Shown piece after piece: positions 8,542 through 14,978 of a stretch of 15,038 nt of DNA. The notes below the pieces were generated by a model. It was not told the DNA's origin. It made no database searches and worked only from the letters and a program-made list of their open reading frames with translations. The position numbers were made by a program, and so were the translations under genes. The stretch spans positions 1 to 15,038 of the forward strand of contig JAZNXE010000031.1 in NCBI GenBank assembly GCA_045593725.1, in the 5' to 3' direction. Origin of the DNA: HGM12713 sp045593725. Lineage in GTDB: Bacteria > Bacillota > Clostridia > Oscillospirales > CAG-272. How positions within the stretch are numbered: the first letter of the stretch is position 1; every line of letters begins with the position of its first letter.

Positions 8542-8964
8542 ATGGGAATCAGACAGTTATCCGTATTTGTAGAGAACAAAAAAGGCTCGCTTCACGAGAT
8601 TACCGATACGCTTGCCAAGGCAGATATAGACCTTCGCTCAATGTGCATAGCTGACACCAGCGATTACGGCATAGTAAGGATGATAGCAAGTGACCCCGAG
8701 AGAGCAAAGAGAGTCCTTGAGGAGGCGGGACACGTGGCGAATATCCGTATAGTCACCGCCTTTGCGGTGCCCGATAGCCCTGGAGGACTTGCTCAGGTGC
8801 TCAGCCTTCTTGAAGCCAAGGGAGTTAATATCGAATATCTGTACGCGCTGGTTACCTCCTGTCCCGAGAAGGCGTACGCCGTAATGCGTAACGACGACAG
8901 AGATAGAGCAGAGGAGATACTCGCCGCGGCGGGAATAGAGCTGCTTGAGGAGAAGGATATATAA
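8542..8964 (+). CDS. Tandem ACT-domain protein
   Basis: This 140-aa protein consists of two ACT-like halves. The first is residues 1-68, starting RQLSVFVENKKGSLHEITDTLAKADID; the second is about 70-140, starting TAFAVPDSPGGLAQVLSLLEAKGVNI. Each begins with the beta strand plus G-S-L or G-G-L turn and helix typical of amino-acid-binding ACT domains. No enzyme or DNA-binding domain is attached. The start at 8542 is preferred because AGGAGGAG (8531-8538) sits just before it; an in-frame ATG 33 bases upstream overlaps paaK and would add a non-ACT tail. It is the last gene of the unit, 10 bases after paaK. ACT domains usually sense amino acids, so a role as a regulatory sensor of aromatic amino acids for the neighbouring enzymes is plausible but unproven. 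Confidence 0.88.
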   Translation: MGIRQLSVFVENKKGSLHEITDTLAKADIDLRSMCIADTSDYGIVRMIASDPERAKRVLEEAGHVANIRIVTAFAVPDSPGGLAQVLSLLEAKGVNIEYLYALVTSCPEKAYAVMRNDDRDRAEEILAAAGIELLEEKDI

Positions 8965-8982
8965 ATATTGTAGCTCATAAAA

Positions 8983-9014
8983 AAAGCATCGGATTATTAT
9001 CCGATGCTTTTTTT
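8983..9014. terminator. Bidirectional terminator between convergent units
   Basis: An 11-bp perfect stem, AAGCATCGGAT (8984-8994) with ATCCGATGCTT (8999-9009), has a TATT loop. A T-run follows on the plus strand (9008-9014), and an A-run precedes it (8979-8985), giving a U-tract on the minus strand too. It ends the ACT-protein transcript and can also end the minus-strand operon, whose last gene stops at 9013. Confidence 0.9.
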
Positions 9015-9363
9015 ATTTTATAAAGAAAAGAAGAATTAGAAAAAGTATAAGGTCGTTTCCCATCTCGCTGTCGGAGAGCAGAATAATAAGGGCAAAAATG
9101 AGAAGCTCCTCCGAGCCTATACCCTTACCCCCAAAAAGCGAAGATAGAGGGGAGCTTTTCTGGGTGAGCAGAGCCGCCGTATCCTCCGAACCTGCGGTAT
9201 CCGCTGATTTAGATACCGCTTCCTCCTGCCCGTCGTGGCTTTCCTCGGGTGGGTCGAGAGGAGATTCCTCCTCGGGCAATGGCTCCCTGAATGTATTTCC
9301 GCTGTAATTCTTAGGGAGGCGTACTCCCTCGGGATATCTGTAATTTTGAGGACGCACGTACAT
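9013..9363 (-). CDS. Uncharacterised small protein with hydrophobic C-terminus
   Basis: I do not recognise a named function. The 116-aa product starts with an aromatic, basic segment (MYVRPQNYRYPEGVRLPKNY). It continues with an acidic, Pro/Glu/Asp/Ser-rich and presumably disordered stretch (about residues 28-66) and then a Gly-rich SSLFGGKG linker. It ends with two short hydrophobic runs, LLIFALIILL and LILFLILLFFI, separated by the polar segment SDSEMGND. Each run is too short for an ordinary membrane-spanning helix. The start is supported by a perfect AGGAGG on the minus strand (complement of 9372-9377), 14 bases after the previous gene. It is the last of three minus-strand genes. Similar Leu/Ile-rich tails occur in small clostridial hypothetical proteins in my recollection; a spore-related role is only a guess. 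Confidence 0.75.
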   Translation of the reverse strand: MYVRPQNYRYPEGVRLPKNYSGNTFREPLPEEESPLDPPEESHDGQEEAVSKSADTAGSEDTAALLTQKSSPLSSLFGGKGIGSEELLIFALIILLSDSEMGNDLILFLILLFFIK

Positions 9364-9377
9364 ATGTAGCTAACCTC

Positions 9378-9785
9378 CTAAGAACGGTTTTTGAACAGAT
9401 ACGACAGCTTTGAGAAGGTTATGATATGGTCTATGGCATCACATCTGTTTTTGCTGAGATAGGGCTTCAGTGCGCGGAGAAGACAGGCTCGATCATCGTC
9501 AGCGCCGCCCTTGAAGAGTCCGCCTGAAAGCAGAGGAGCGAGAGCGTTGACAGCGCCCGTCAGCTCACTCATAGCGGGAAGCGCGGGAGAAGGGATGTCA
9601 GAGCTGTCAGCCTGTGTATCTCTCGTGGGCTGGGCGGCTGCTTCTTCGGCGGGAGGGGGGGAATCTCCCTTGAGCTTACTTGCCATCGAGGATATCATAG
9701 ACATCATTTCGGGATTTGACAATATTCCGTTAAGCGCGGCGGAAAAAGCGTCGTTTTCGGGAGCGGCTCTGTCCTTTTCTTCCAT
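9378..9785 (-). CDS. Uncharacterised acidic protein, middle gene of minus-strand operon
   Basis: No function is recognised for this 135-aa product. The N-terminal part (residues about 13-40) has an amphipathic, Met/Ser-rich segment LSNPEMMSMISSMASKLKG. A Pro/Ala/Glu-rich linker at about 42-70 is probably disordered. The C-terminal part contains the most conserved-looking block, CLLRALKPYLSKNRCDAIDHII, which I expect to be helical. It has no signal peptide or membrane segment. The start follows AAGGGG, which is formed by the last codons of the upstream gene (complement of 9792-9797); only 3 bases separate the two frames, so translation is probably coupled. The reverse frame (9511-9912 plus) is open too but has no ribosome site and overlaps two genes. 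Confidence 0.75.
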   Translation of the reverse strand: MEEKDRAAPENDAFSAALNGILSNPEMMSMISSMASKLKGDSPPPAEEAAAQPTRDTQADSSDIPSPALPAMSELTGAVNALAPLLSGGLFKGGADDDRACLLRALKPYLSKNRCDAIDHIITFSKLSYLFKNRS

Positions 9786-9788
9786 AGC

Positions 9789-10016
9789 TTACCCCTTTTT
9801 AGTCAGCCTTCCGCTTTCGTATTCTCTGGCTATACGGGCAATATCCTCATCGGTGGCGCTGCCGAGAACCTTGCGGATGCTTTGTATATTGTTGGCGTCA
9901 ATATTGAACTGAGCGGGGTCTATGCCACTCTGAGCAGCTATTTTCGTTATCATCATCTTTAGTTGCCTGTCGTTAAGCGAGAGAAGCTTGTCGAGATTTT
10001 CTCTGTTTATCTGCAT
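9789..10016 (-). CDS. Uncharacterised 75-aa protein, first gene of minus-strand operon
   Basis: A small, predicted mostly helical, soluble protein without a recognised family. It begins MQINRENLDKLLSLNDRQLK and later contains DANNIQSIRKVLGSATDEDI, and it ends in a basic KKG. It has no cysteine, signal peptide or membrane segment. GGAGG on the minus strand (complement of 10026-10030) precedes the ATG at good spacing, which is strong support for translation. It is followed after 3 bases by the next gene. It looks like an adaptor or structural small protein; nothing in the sequence says more. Confidence 0.75.
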   Translation of the reverse strand: MQINRENLDKLLSLNDRQLKMMITKIAAQSGIDPAQFNIDANNIQSIRKVLGSATDEDIARIAREYESGRLTKKG

Positions 10017-10108
10017 AAGGGTTACCTCCGTATATGTGTAAGATATCTATCCAAAGTATATGCTAAAGGGGTAAAATGTGTTAAAATTTAGTTTGACAAG
10101 GATTTTTA

Positions 10109-10137
10109 TAGACAAAAGCGTAAAAATATGTTATAAT
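10109..10137 (+). promoter_or_regulatory. Extended -10 promoter for the lipid kinase gene
   Basis: TAGACA (10109-10114) and a perfect TATAAT (10132-10137) are 17 bases apart, and a TGn extension (10129-10131) precedes the -10 box. A perfect TTGACA at 10093-10098 is also present but is 33 bases from the -10 box, too far to pair with it. The region 10017-10215 also has to hold the divergent promoter of the minus-strand operon. Confidence 0.75.
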
Positions 10138-10215
10138 AAATAAGTTAGGTCTGATTTATTTTATGTGGGCGCGCGTTAGTGTATGCTTGTCCGCCAAAAA
10201 GGAAAGGGAGTAAGT

Positions 10216-11193
10216 ATGAAATATTGCTTCATAATAAATCCAAACGCGGGAAAGGGTGCGTTTACGGCAGAGGTGGTGGAGAACATCAAAAGGACCTGCC
10301 ACACAAGAAATGCCGATTACGACGTTTTTATATCAGAGGACTTCAAGGCTACGAAGGATTACGTTAACAGTATGGCTCAGGAGGGCGAGAGGGTAAGCTT
10401 TATCGCTTGCGGAGGCGACGGAACTCTGTGTAAGACGGTGGTTGCCGTAATGGCGCTTCCCGAGGATAAGAGGGAGCTTCTCTCGGTAGGTGTAGTTCCA
10501 ATGGGTACGGGAAACGATTTCGTAAGCAATTTTGAAAATAAGGAGCTGTTTTTTGATATAGACGCTCAGCTTGAGGCTACTCCTTATGAAATAGACCTTT
10601 TGAAGTGCAACGATATGTACTCTGTAAATATGATAAATATTGGCTTTGACAGTCACGTTGTATGCAAAAAGGAGCAGATAGGACAGAAGGCGTGGGTGCC
10701 CAGAAAGCTTGCCTATATAATATCACTGCTCTTTACCCTTGTCCGCAAGCCGGGTGTTAAGATGAGCTTCTCTGCCGACGGCAGAGAAGCGGTAAAAAAG
10801 GAGCTTTTGCTCACCACTCTGGCAAACGGAGAATTCTGCGGAGGGGGCTTCCATTCAAATCCCAAGGCATCTCTTGTGGATGGGGCTATCGACTGTATTG
10901 CTGTTAAGAATATAGGAAGAATGAAGTTTTTGTCCTTGGTGGGAGATTATAAAAAGGGTCTGCATCTGGGTGAAAAATTTAAGGATATAGTTGAGCATTT
11001 CAATTGCTCTGAGGCTGATATGTATCTTGAAGAGGAAACTCCCGTAAGCATAGACGGGGAGATAGTACATACCAAGGAGCTGCACATATCCGTACAGAGC
11101 AAGGCGCTTAAATTTATGCTCCCCCGCGGAGTGGCGGCAAGGGAAAGGGAGATAATAGATAACGGCATACTTATATCCCACGGCGCGGTATAA
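10216..11193 (+). CDS. Diacylglycerol kinase-like lipid kinase (DagK/YegS/BmrU family)
   Basis: This 325-aa cytoplasmic enzyme is of the family that phosphorylates diacylglycerol or related lipids with ATP. The N-terminus has the family opening KYCFIINPNAGKG. The catalytic nucleotide-binding motif GGDGTL is at residues 66-71, followed by VPMGTGNDF with the GTGND core at 97-101. The C-terminal half has the beta-rich lipid-binding domain with VSIDGEIV near the end. In Gram-positive bacteria such enzymes recycle diacylglycerol released during lipoteichoic acid synthesis; the exact lipid here is inferred. I chose 10216 because GGAAAGGGAG (10201-10210) precedes it and the family sequence starts there; an in-frame ATG at 10183 would add 11 residues unlike the family. 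No terminator with a T-run follows on the plus strand, so it runs towards the convergent spoVG. Confidence 0.9.
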   Translation: MKYCFIINPNAGKGAFTAEVVENIKRTCHTRNADYDVFISEDFKATKDYVNSMAQEGERVSFIACGGDGTLCKTVVAVMALPEDKRELLSVGVVPMGTGNDFVSNFENKELFFDIDAQLEATPYEIDLLKCNDMYSVNMINIGFDSHVVCKKEQIGQKAWVPRKLAYIISLLFTLVRKPGVKMSFSADGREAVKKELLLTTLANGEFCGGGFHSNPKASLVDGAIDCIAVKNIGRMKFLSLVGDYKKGLHLGEKFKDIVEHFNCSEADMYLEEETPVSIDGEIVHTKELHISVQSKALKFMLPRGVAAREREIIDNGILISHGAV

Positions 11194-11195
11194 AT

Positions 11196-11221
11196 AAAAA
11201 AGAGGCTGTATAAACAGCCTC
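11196..11221 (-). terminator. Terminator of spoVG
   Basis: An 8-bp stem, GAGGCTGT (11202-11209) with ACAGCCTC (11214-11221), has a 4-base loop. On the minus strand it is followed by a U-run from the A-tract at 11196-11201 and further A/U-rich sequence. On the plus strand the following bases are G-rich, so it should act mainly on spoVG transcripts. Confidence 0.85.
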
Positions 11222-11231
11222 GTGGGGTGCT

Positions 11232-11531
11232 TTAAACTGTGGCGGTAAGCTCTTGTGCCTCTGCTGCCGCGGCGGCCTCGCATTCCGCCTTGTAAGCGGC
11301 AATGACCTCCTCCTCCATCATACCTCTGAATTGAGCGTTGATGGGGTGGACAATATCGCGATAGGTCTCGTCGGGATTTTTTCTGCTGGGCATAACGATA
11401 AAGAATTTGTCCCGCGCGTTAATGACCTTGATATCATGTACTGCCAGCTGACCGTCGAAGGTGACCGAAACGATAGCCTTCATAGGTCCTTCGTCAAAGA
11501 GCTTTCTTACTTTGATGTCTGTGATCTGCAT
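11232..11531 (-). CDS. spoVG: Septation/sporulation regulator SpoVG
   Basis: The product is a 99-aa SpoVG homologue, very close to the usual size. The family block MQITDIKVRKLFDEGPMKAI opens the protein, followed by FFIVMPSRKNPDETYRDIVHPIN at about residues 48-70, the most conserved part. The last 20 residues are Ala/Glu-rich. SpoVG proteins bind nucleic acids and affect cell division, sporulation, capsule and virulence gene expression in various Firmicutes. The start at 11531 is set by GGAGG on the minus strand a few bases upstream; an upstream in-frame ATG at 11573 would add 14 residues that are not family-like. The gene stands alone with its own terminator, convergent with the lipid kinase and divergent from murC. 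Presence of spoVG does not by itself prove that the organism sporulates. Confidence 0.95.
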   Translation of the reverse strand: MQITDIKVRKLFDEGPMKAIVSVTFDGQLAVHDIKVINARDKFFIVMPSRKNPDETYRDIVHPINAQFRGMMEEEVIAAYKAECEAAAAAEAQELTATV

Positions 11532-11601
11532 TTTAATACCTCCAAAATGAACTGATTTTCTTTTGTGCGTCATAAATACTCTGCCTTGTACTTACATTTA
11601 T

Positions 11602-11632
11602 ATTATACAGCCTTTTTTTGACAGTTATACAA
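11602..11632 (-). promoter_or_regulatory. Candidate spoVG promoter
   Basis: Read on the minus strand, TTGTAT (11627-11632) and a perfect TATAAT (11602-11607) are 19 bases apart. The spacing is long, so the call rests mainly on the perfect -10 box and its place 70 bases upstream of the start codon. A plus-strand TTGACA at 11618-11623 lies within the same stretch but has no good -10 box 16-18 bases on. Confidence 0.45.
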
Positions 11633-11708
11633 TGAAAATAAGTTTTCTGTGTGAACACAAAAATTTAATATAAGAAAAGAAGCGCGAATTTGTGCGGAAA
11701 GGAGAGAT

Positions 11709-13121
11709 ATGTCTGTACCAAATACCCATTTCGGGGCTATGCAAATAGGAGAGCTTATAAAAAGAGCGTCGCGAAAAAGCATATTTTTTGTAGGCATCGG
11801 CGGCATAAATATGTCCTCCCTTGCTCATATCTCTCACATTCGCGGAATGAAGGTGGGAGGCTCTGACAGAGTTGCCTCGGCCCTTACACATAGGCTCCAG
11901 GGCGAGGGAATAGATATATTTTATTCTCACGACGCCTCCAATATAGAGGGCTACGATATGCTGGTATATACGGTTGCCATATCCGAGGATAATCCCGAAT
12001 ATGCCGCCGCCAGAAAGATGGGGATTCCCTGCATATCGCGCTCGGATTATATGGGATACCTTATGACCGGCTACAAGCGCCGTATAGGTGTTTCGGGTAT
12101 GCACGGAAAGAGCACCTGCACCTCTATGTGCGCCGAGGCGCTTATGCTTTCGGGTGTTGACCCCACGGTGCTTTCGGGAGCGCAGCTCACCTCTATGGGC
12201 GGGGCGTACCGAGTGGGCGGAGAGGAATATTTTCTTTTCGAGGCGTGTGAATATATGGATTCATTCCTTGATTTCAACCCCACCGTATCGGTTATACTGA
12301 ATATAGAAATGGACCACGTGGACTATTTTGAAAGTATGGAGCATATAAAGCGCTCCTATCTTCACTTTGCCCGTCTTTCGGGTGAGGAGGGTATCTGCGT
12401 GGCGAATATGGACAGCAAGAACGTGAAGGACGCGCTCTCGGATTACACGGGACTTACAGTGTGGTTCGGGCTTAACGATAAGGCGGATTTCAGAGCGGTG
12501 AATATAGAGCAGGAGCAGGGCTGTTACTCCTTTGACATAGTGGCGTACGGCGAGTATTTTTGCTCTGTAAGGCTGAGCGTGGGCGGCTATCACAATATAT
12601 ATAACGCTCTTGCCTGCGCCGCGGCACTCTGCGTGTCGGGTATATTTCCACAGGATATAAAGAGGGGACTTGAGGCCTTCGTTGGCGCGGAGCGGAGAAT
12701 GGAGTATAAGGGTATGCTCAACGGCGCCCGTGTCTTTGACGATTACGGACATCACCCTACCGAGGTAAGAGCGACTCTTGCGGGAGCGAGAGATATGGTA
12801 GGCGGAAAGGGTAGGCTTTTCTGCGTGTTCCAATCACATACCTATTCACGCACGGCGGCATTGCTTGGGGATTTTGCCTCGGCTCTTGATATTGCCGACA
12901 GAGTGGTTATAACCGACATATACGCGGCGCGCGAGGTGGATACTATGGGTATCACTCCCGAACTTTTTGCCGAGTGTATCGGTGAGAAGGCGAGCGCCTG
13001 TCACGGATTCCATAAGGCGGCTGAGCTGCTCCGTAAGGAGCTTTCGGCGGGAGATATAGCTATTGTTATGGGAGCGGGTGACGTGTGGCACACCTTTGAA
13101 TATCTTGACCTTGAAAGATAA
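11709..13121 (+). CDS. murC: UDP-N-acetylmuramate--L-alanine ligase
   Basis: This cytoplasmic peptidoglycan enzyme (470 aa) adds L-Ala to UDP-MurNAc with ATP. The N-terminal Rossmann domain shows FVGIGGINMSSLAHI (about 27-41) and GGSD. The ATP loop is GMHGKST (130-136), with Lys134; most MurC proteins have Thr at the second and sixth positions (GTHGKTT). The central domain has LNIEMDHVDYF. The C-terminal ligand domain has DDYGHHPTEVRATL (344-357), FQSHTYSRT and DIYAARE, all diagnostic for MurC rather than MurD/E/F. AAAGGAGA precedes the ATG. A second Met ten residues on (MQIGEL) is a less likely start. It is the first gene of a murC-methyltransferase-hslO cluster; the gap to the next gene is 9 bases. 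I saw no strong promoter upstream. Confidence 0.93.
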   Translation: MSVPNTHFGAMQIGELIKRASRKSIFFVGIGGINMSSLAHISHIRGMKVGGSDRVASALTHRLQGEGIDIFYSHDASNIEGYDMLVYTVAISEDNPEYAAARKMGIPCISRSDYMGYLMTGYKRRIGVSGMHGKSTCTSMCAEALMLSGVDPTVLSGAQLTSMGGAYRVGGEEYFLFEACEYMDSFLDFNPTVSVILNIEMDHVDYFESMEHIKRSYLHFARLSGEEGICVANMDSKNVKDALSDYTGLTVWFGLNDKADFRAVNIEQEQGCYSFDIVAYGEYFCSVRLSVGGYHNIYNALACAAALCVSGIFPQDIKRGLEAFVGAERRMEYKGMLNGARVFDDYGHHPTEVRATLAGARDMVGGKGRLFCVFQSHTYSRTAALLGDFASALDIADRVVITDIYAAREVDTMGITPELFAECIGEKASACHGFHKAAELLRKELSAGDIAIVMGAGDVWHTFEYLDLER

Positions 13122-13130
13122 GGAGAAAAA

Positions 13131-13898
13131 ATGAGAGGAAACGAAGGATATTCCGCCATAGCGGGAGTTTACGATAAGCTTAATAAGGAAGTGGACTATT
13201 CTGAGTGGGCAGACTTCCTTGAGGAATGCTTCGGTCGGTTTTGCAAGGAAAGCCCCGAGATAATCCTTGACCTTGCCTGCGGAACGGGAAGAATGACCCG
13301 TGAGCTGGCGGCGAGGGGCTACGATATGATAGGCGTTGACGGCAGCTCAGATATGCTCAGCCAGGCTTACTCCGCGGGGGGAGAGGGAATACTCTATCTT
13401 CTTCAGGATATGAGAGAGCTTGAGCTGTATGGGACGGTAGGTGCTACCGTGTGCTGTCTTGACAGCCTTAATTATCTTATTGAGGACAAAGACCTCAGGA
13501 AGGTTTTCTCCCTGGTGCACAACTACTCTGACCCCGATGCGCTGTTTATATTCGATATGAACAGCACCTATAAATTTGAGAATATCTATTCGGATAACTC
13601 CTACATCCTTGAGGACGAGGGTGACGACGGCGCGGCAATATACTGCGGATGGCAGAATTTTTATGACAGAGAAACAGGGCTGTGCGATTTCTATCTGTCG
13701 GTATTTACAGAGAATGAGGACGGCGCGTATATCCGCGCGGACGAGCATCAGAGAGAAAGATGCTATACCCTTGAAGAAGTGAAGAAGGCTCTTACGGATA
13801 GCGGATTTGAGCTTGTGGGAGTATATTCTGGCTTTGGATTTGAGGAAGTAAAGGAAAATACAGAACGCTGGTACTTCGTTACCAGAGCGAAAAAGTAA
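13131..13898 (+). CDS. Class I SAM-dependent methyltransferase
   Basis: A 255-aa soluble protein with a Rossmann-type SAM-binding domain. Motif I is ILDLACGTGRMTREL with Asp47-Gly53, the acidic residue of motif II is in GVDGSSDML, and the post-motif region LLQDMRELEL and CCLDSLNYL completes the fold. The C-terminal part has a YTLEEVKKALTDSGFELVGVY segment that closes the domain, as is common in small-molecule methyltransferases of this group. AAGGAGA precedes the ATG. It lies between murC (9-base gap) and hslO (10-base gap), so it is probably co-transcribed with them, but the neighbours do not reveal a substrate. Confidence 0.88.
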   Translation: MRGNEGYSAIAGVYDKLNKEVDYSEWADFLEECFGRFCKESPEIILDLACGTGRMTRELAARGYDMIGVDGSSDMLSQAYSAGGEGILYLLQDMRELELYGTVGATVCCLDSLNYLIEDKDLRKVFSLVHNYSDPDALFIFDMNSTYKFENIYSDNSYILEDEGDDGAAIYCGWQNFYDRETGLCDFYLSVFTENEDGAYIRADEHQRERCYTLEEVKKALTDSGFELVGVYSGFGFEEVKENTERWYFVTRAKK

Positions 13899-13908
13899 AG
13901 GAAGAAAA

Positions 13909-14820
13909 ATGGAAAAGCAGATATCAAGCATATTCCGCGGAATGACCGCCGACGGAAGCGCAAGAATACACGTGATAAATTCTACCGAGATTGTAAACGA
14001 GGCTATACGCTGCCACGGCACAGCCCCCACGGCTACGGCTACCCTTGGCAGACTGCTTACAGCGTCATCTATGATGGGCTGTATGCTTGGAGAGAAGGAG
14101 AATACTATAACGGTCACTCTGGGCGGGGACGGACCTGCGGGGAGAGTTATAGCCGTTGCCGATTACTACGGAAACGTTAAAGGATATATCCAGAACCCCG
14201 AGGTGGAGCTGCCCCTTAAGTCTAACGGAAAGCTTAACGTAGGAGGAGCGGTAGGCAAGGGGTTGCTTACCATAATCCGCGACATGGGCACGGGCGAGCC
14301 GTACAGCGGCTCCATACCTATGGTCAGCGGAGAGATAGCCGAGGATATCGCCGCGTATTATGCCGAGAGTGAACAGATACCAACCGTGTGCGCTCTTGGA
14401 GTGCTTGTAGATACCGATTGCAGCTGCCGCGCGGCGGGGGGAGTTTTAATACAGCTTTTGCCATTCGCTAATCCCGCTACGGTTGATGCAATAGAGAAGA
14501 ACGTGAGTAAGCTTGCTAACGTATCAAGGCTATTTGAGAGGGGACTGTCAAATTTTGAGATAGCTAAGATAGCCCTTGAGGGAATTGAGTTTGATGGATT
14601 TGACGAGCTTGAGGTAGAGTATAAGTGCGATTGCAGCCGAGAGAGAGTAGAGCGTGCGCTCATAACCCTTGGGGAAAAGGACCTCCGCTCTATGCTTGAC
14701 GAGCAGGAGGCAGAGGGAAAGCCCCGTGAGCTTGAGGTAAAATGCCGCTTCTGCACCCGAAAAGAGATATTTACCGAGAGAGATATTGAGAAAATGATAA
14801 AAGAGTCGGTAAAAAAATAA
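13909..14820 (+). CDS. hslO: Redox-regulated chaperone Hsp33
   Basis: This 303-aa cytoplasmic holdase chaperone is activated by oxidation. The N-terminal domain contains the family blocks TATLGRLLTASSMMG and GKGLLTIIRDMG, and the C-terminal redox switch has the four zinc-binding cysteines Cys240 and Cys242 (CDC) and Cys279 and Cys282 (CRFC). The stretch between the pairs is 36 residues, a little longer than the roughly 30 of well-known members. All zinc ligands are present, so the switch should be functional. GGAAGAA precedes the ATG, 10 bases after the methyltransferase. No hairpin terminator follows; the tRNA promoter starts 20 bases downstream. Confidence 0.95.
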   Translation: MEKQISSIFRGMTADGSARIHVINSTEIVNEAIRCHGTAPTATATLGRLLTASSMMGCMLGEKENTITVTLGGDGPAGRVIAVADYYGNVKGYIQNPEVELPLKSNGKLNVGGAVGKGLLTIIRDMGTGEPYSGSIPMVSGEIAEDIAAYYAESEQIPTVCALGVLVDTDCSCRAAGGVLIQLLPFANPATVDAIEKNVSKLANVSRLFERGLSNFEIAKIALEGIEFDGFDELEVEYKCDCSRERVERALITLGEKDLRSMLDEQEAEGKPRELEVKCRFCTRKEIFTERDIEKMIKESVKK

Positions 14821-14839
14821 AAAAATTTCACAAAAAGTC

Positions 14840-14868
14840 TTGACAGAGATAAAAGTGTATGATATAAT
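14840..14868 (+). promoter_or_regulatory. Consensus promoter of the tRNA cluster
   Basis: A perfect TTGACA (14840-14845) and a perfect TATAAT (14863-14868) are exactly 17 bases apart, the ideal sigma-A arrangement expected for a strongly expressed tRNA operon. Transcription would begin near 14875, leaving a leader of about 25 bases before the tRNA. Confidence 0.92.
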
Positions 14869-14899
14869 ATGCAAGTCGCCGAAAGCAGTAGGTGACTAT

Positions 14900-14975
14900 G
14901 GGAGCATAGCTCAGCTGGGAGAGCATCTGCCTTACAAGCAGAGGGTCATAGGTTCGAGCCCTATTGTTCCCACCA
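14900..14975 (+). tRNA. tRNA-Val (anticodon TAC)
   Basis: The cloverleaf is complete. The acceptor stem is GGGAGCA (14900-14906) with TGTTCCC (14965-14971). The D-arm is GCTC...GAGC. The anticodon stem is TCTGC/GCAGA (14926-14930 with 14938-14942) around loop CTTACAA with anticodon TAC at 14933-14935. The T-arm is ATAGG-TTCGAGC-CCTAT (14948-14964), followed by discriminator A and an encoded CCA (14973-14975). The TAC anticodon reads GUA and related valine codons. Confidence 0.96.
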
Positions 14976-14978
14976 AAA

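Noticed and set aside
9511..9912. 133-aa plus-strand frame opposite the small minus-strand genes
   Set aside because: The minus-strand frames have ribosome sites and operon-like spacing; this one has neither and crosses two of those genes.
10093..10137. TTGACA at 10093 paired with TATAAT at 10132
   Set aside because: The spacer is 33 bases, far outside 16-18. The nearer TAGACA at 10109 gives 17 bases and a TGn extension.
11202..11221. Terminator for the lipid kinase on the plus strand
   Set aside because: The hairpin is followed by G-rich sequence on the plus strand. The U-tract exists only on the minus strand, so it serves spoVG.
13347..14117. 256-aa minus-strand frame across the methyltransferase-hslO junction
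   Set aside because: It overlaps two clearly recognised genes and their ribosome sites. Its translation has no coherent domain.
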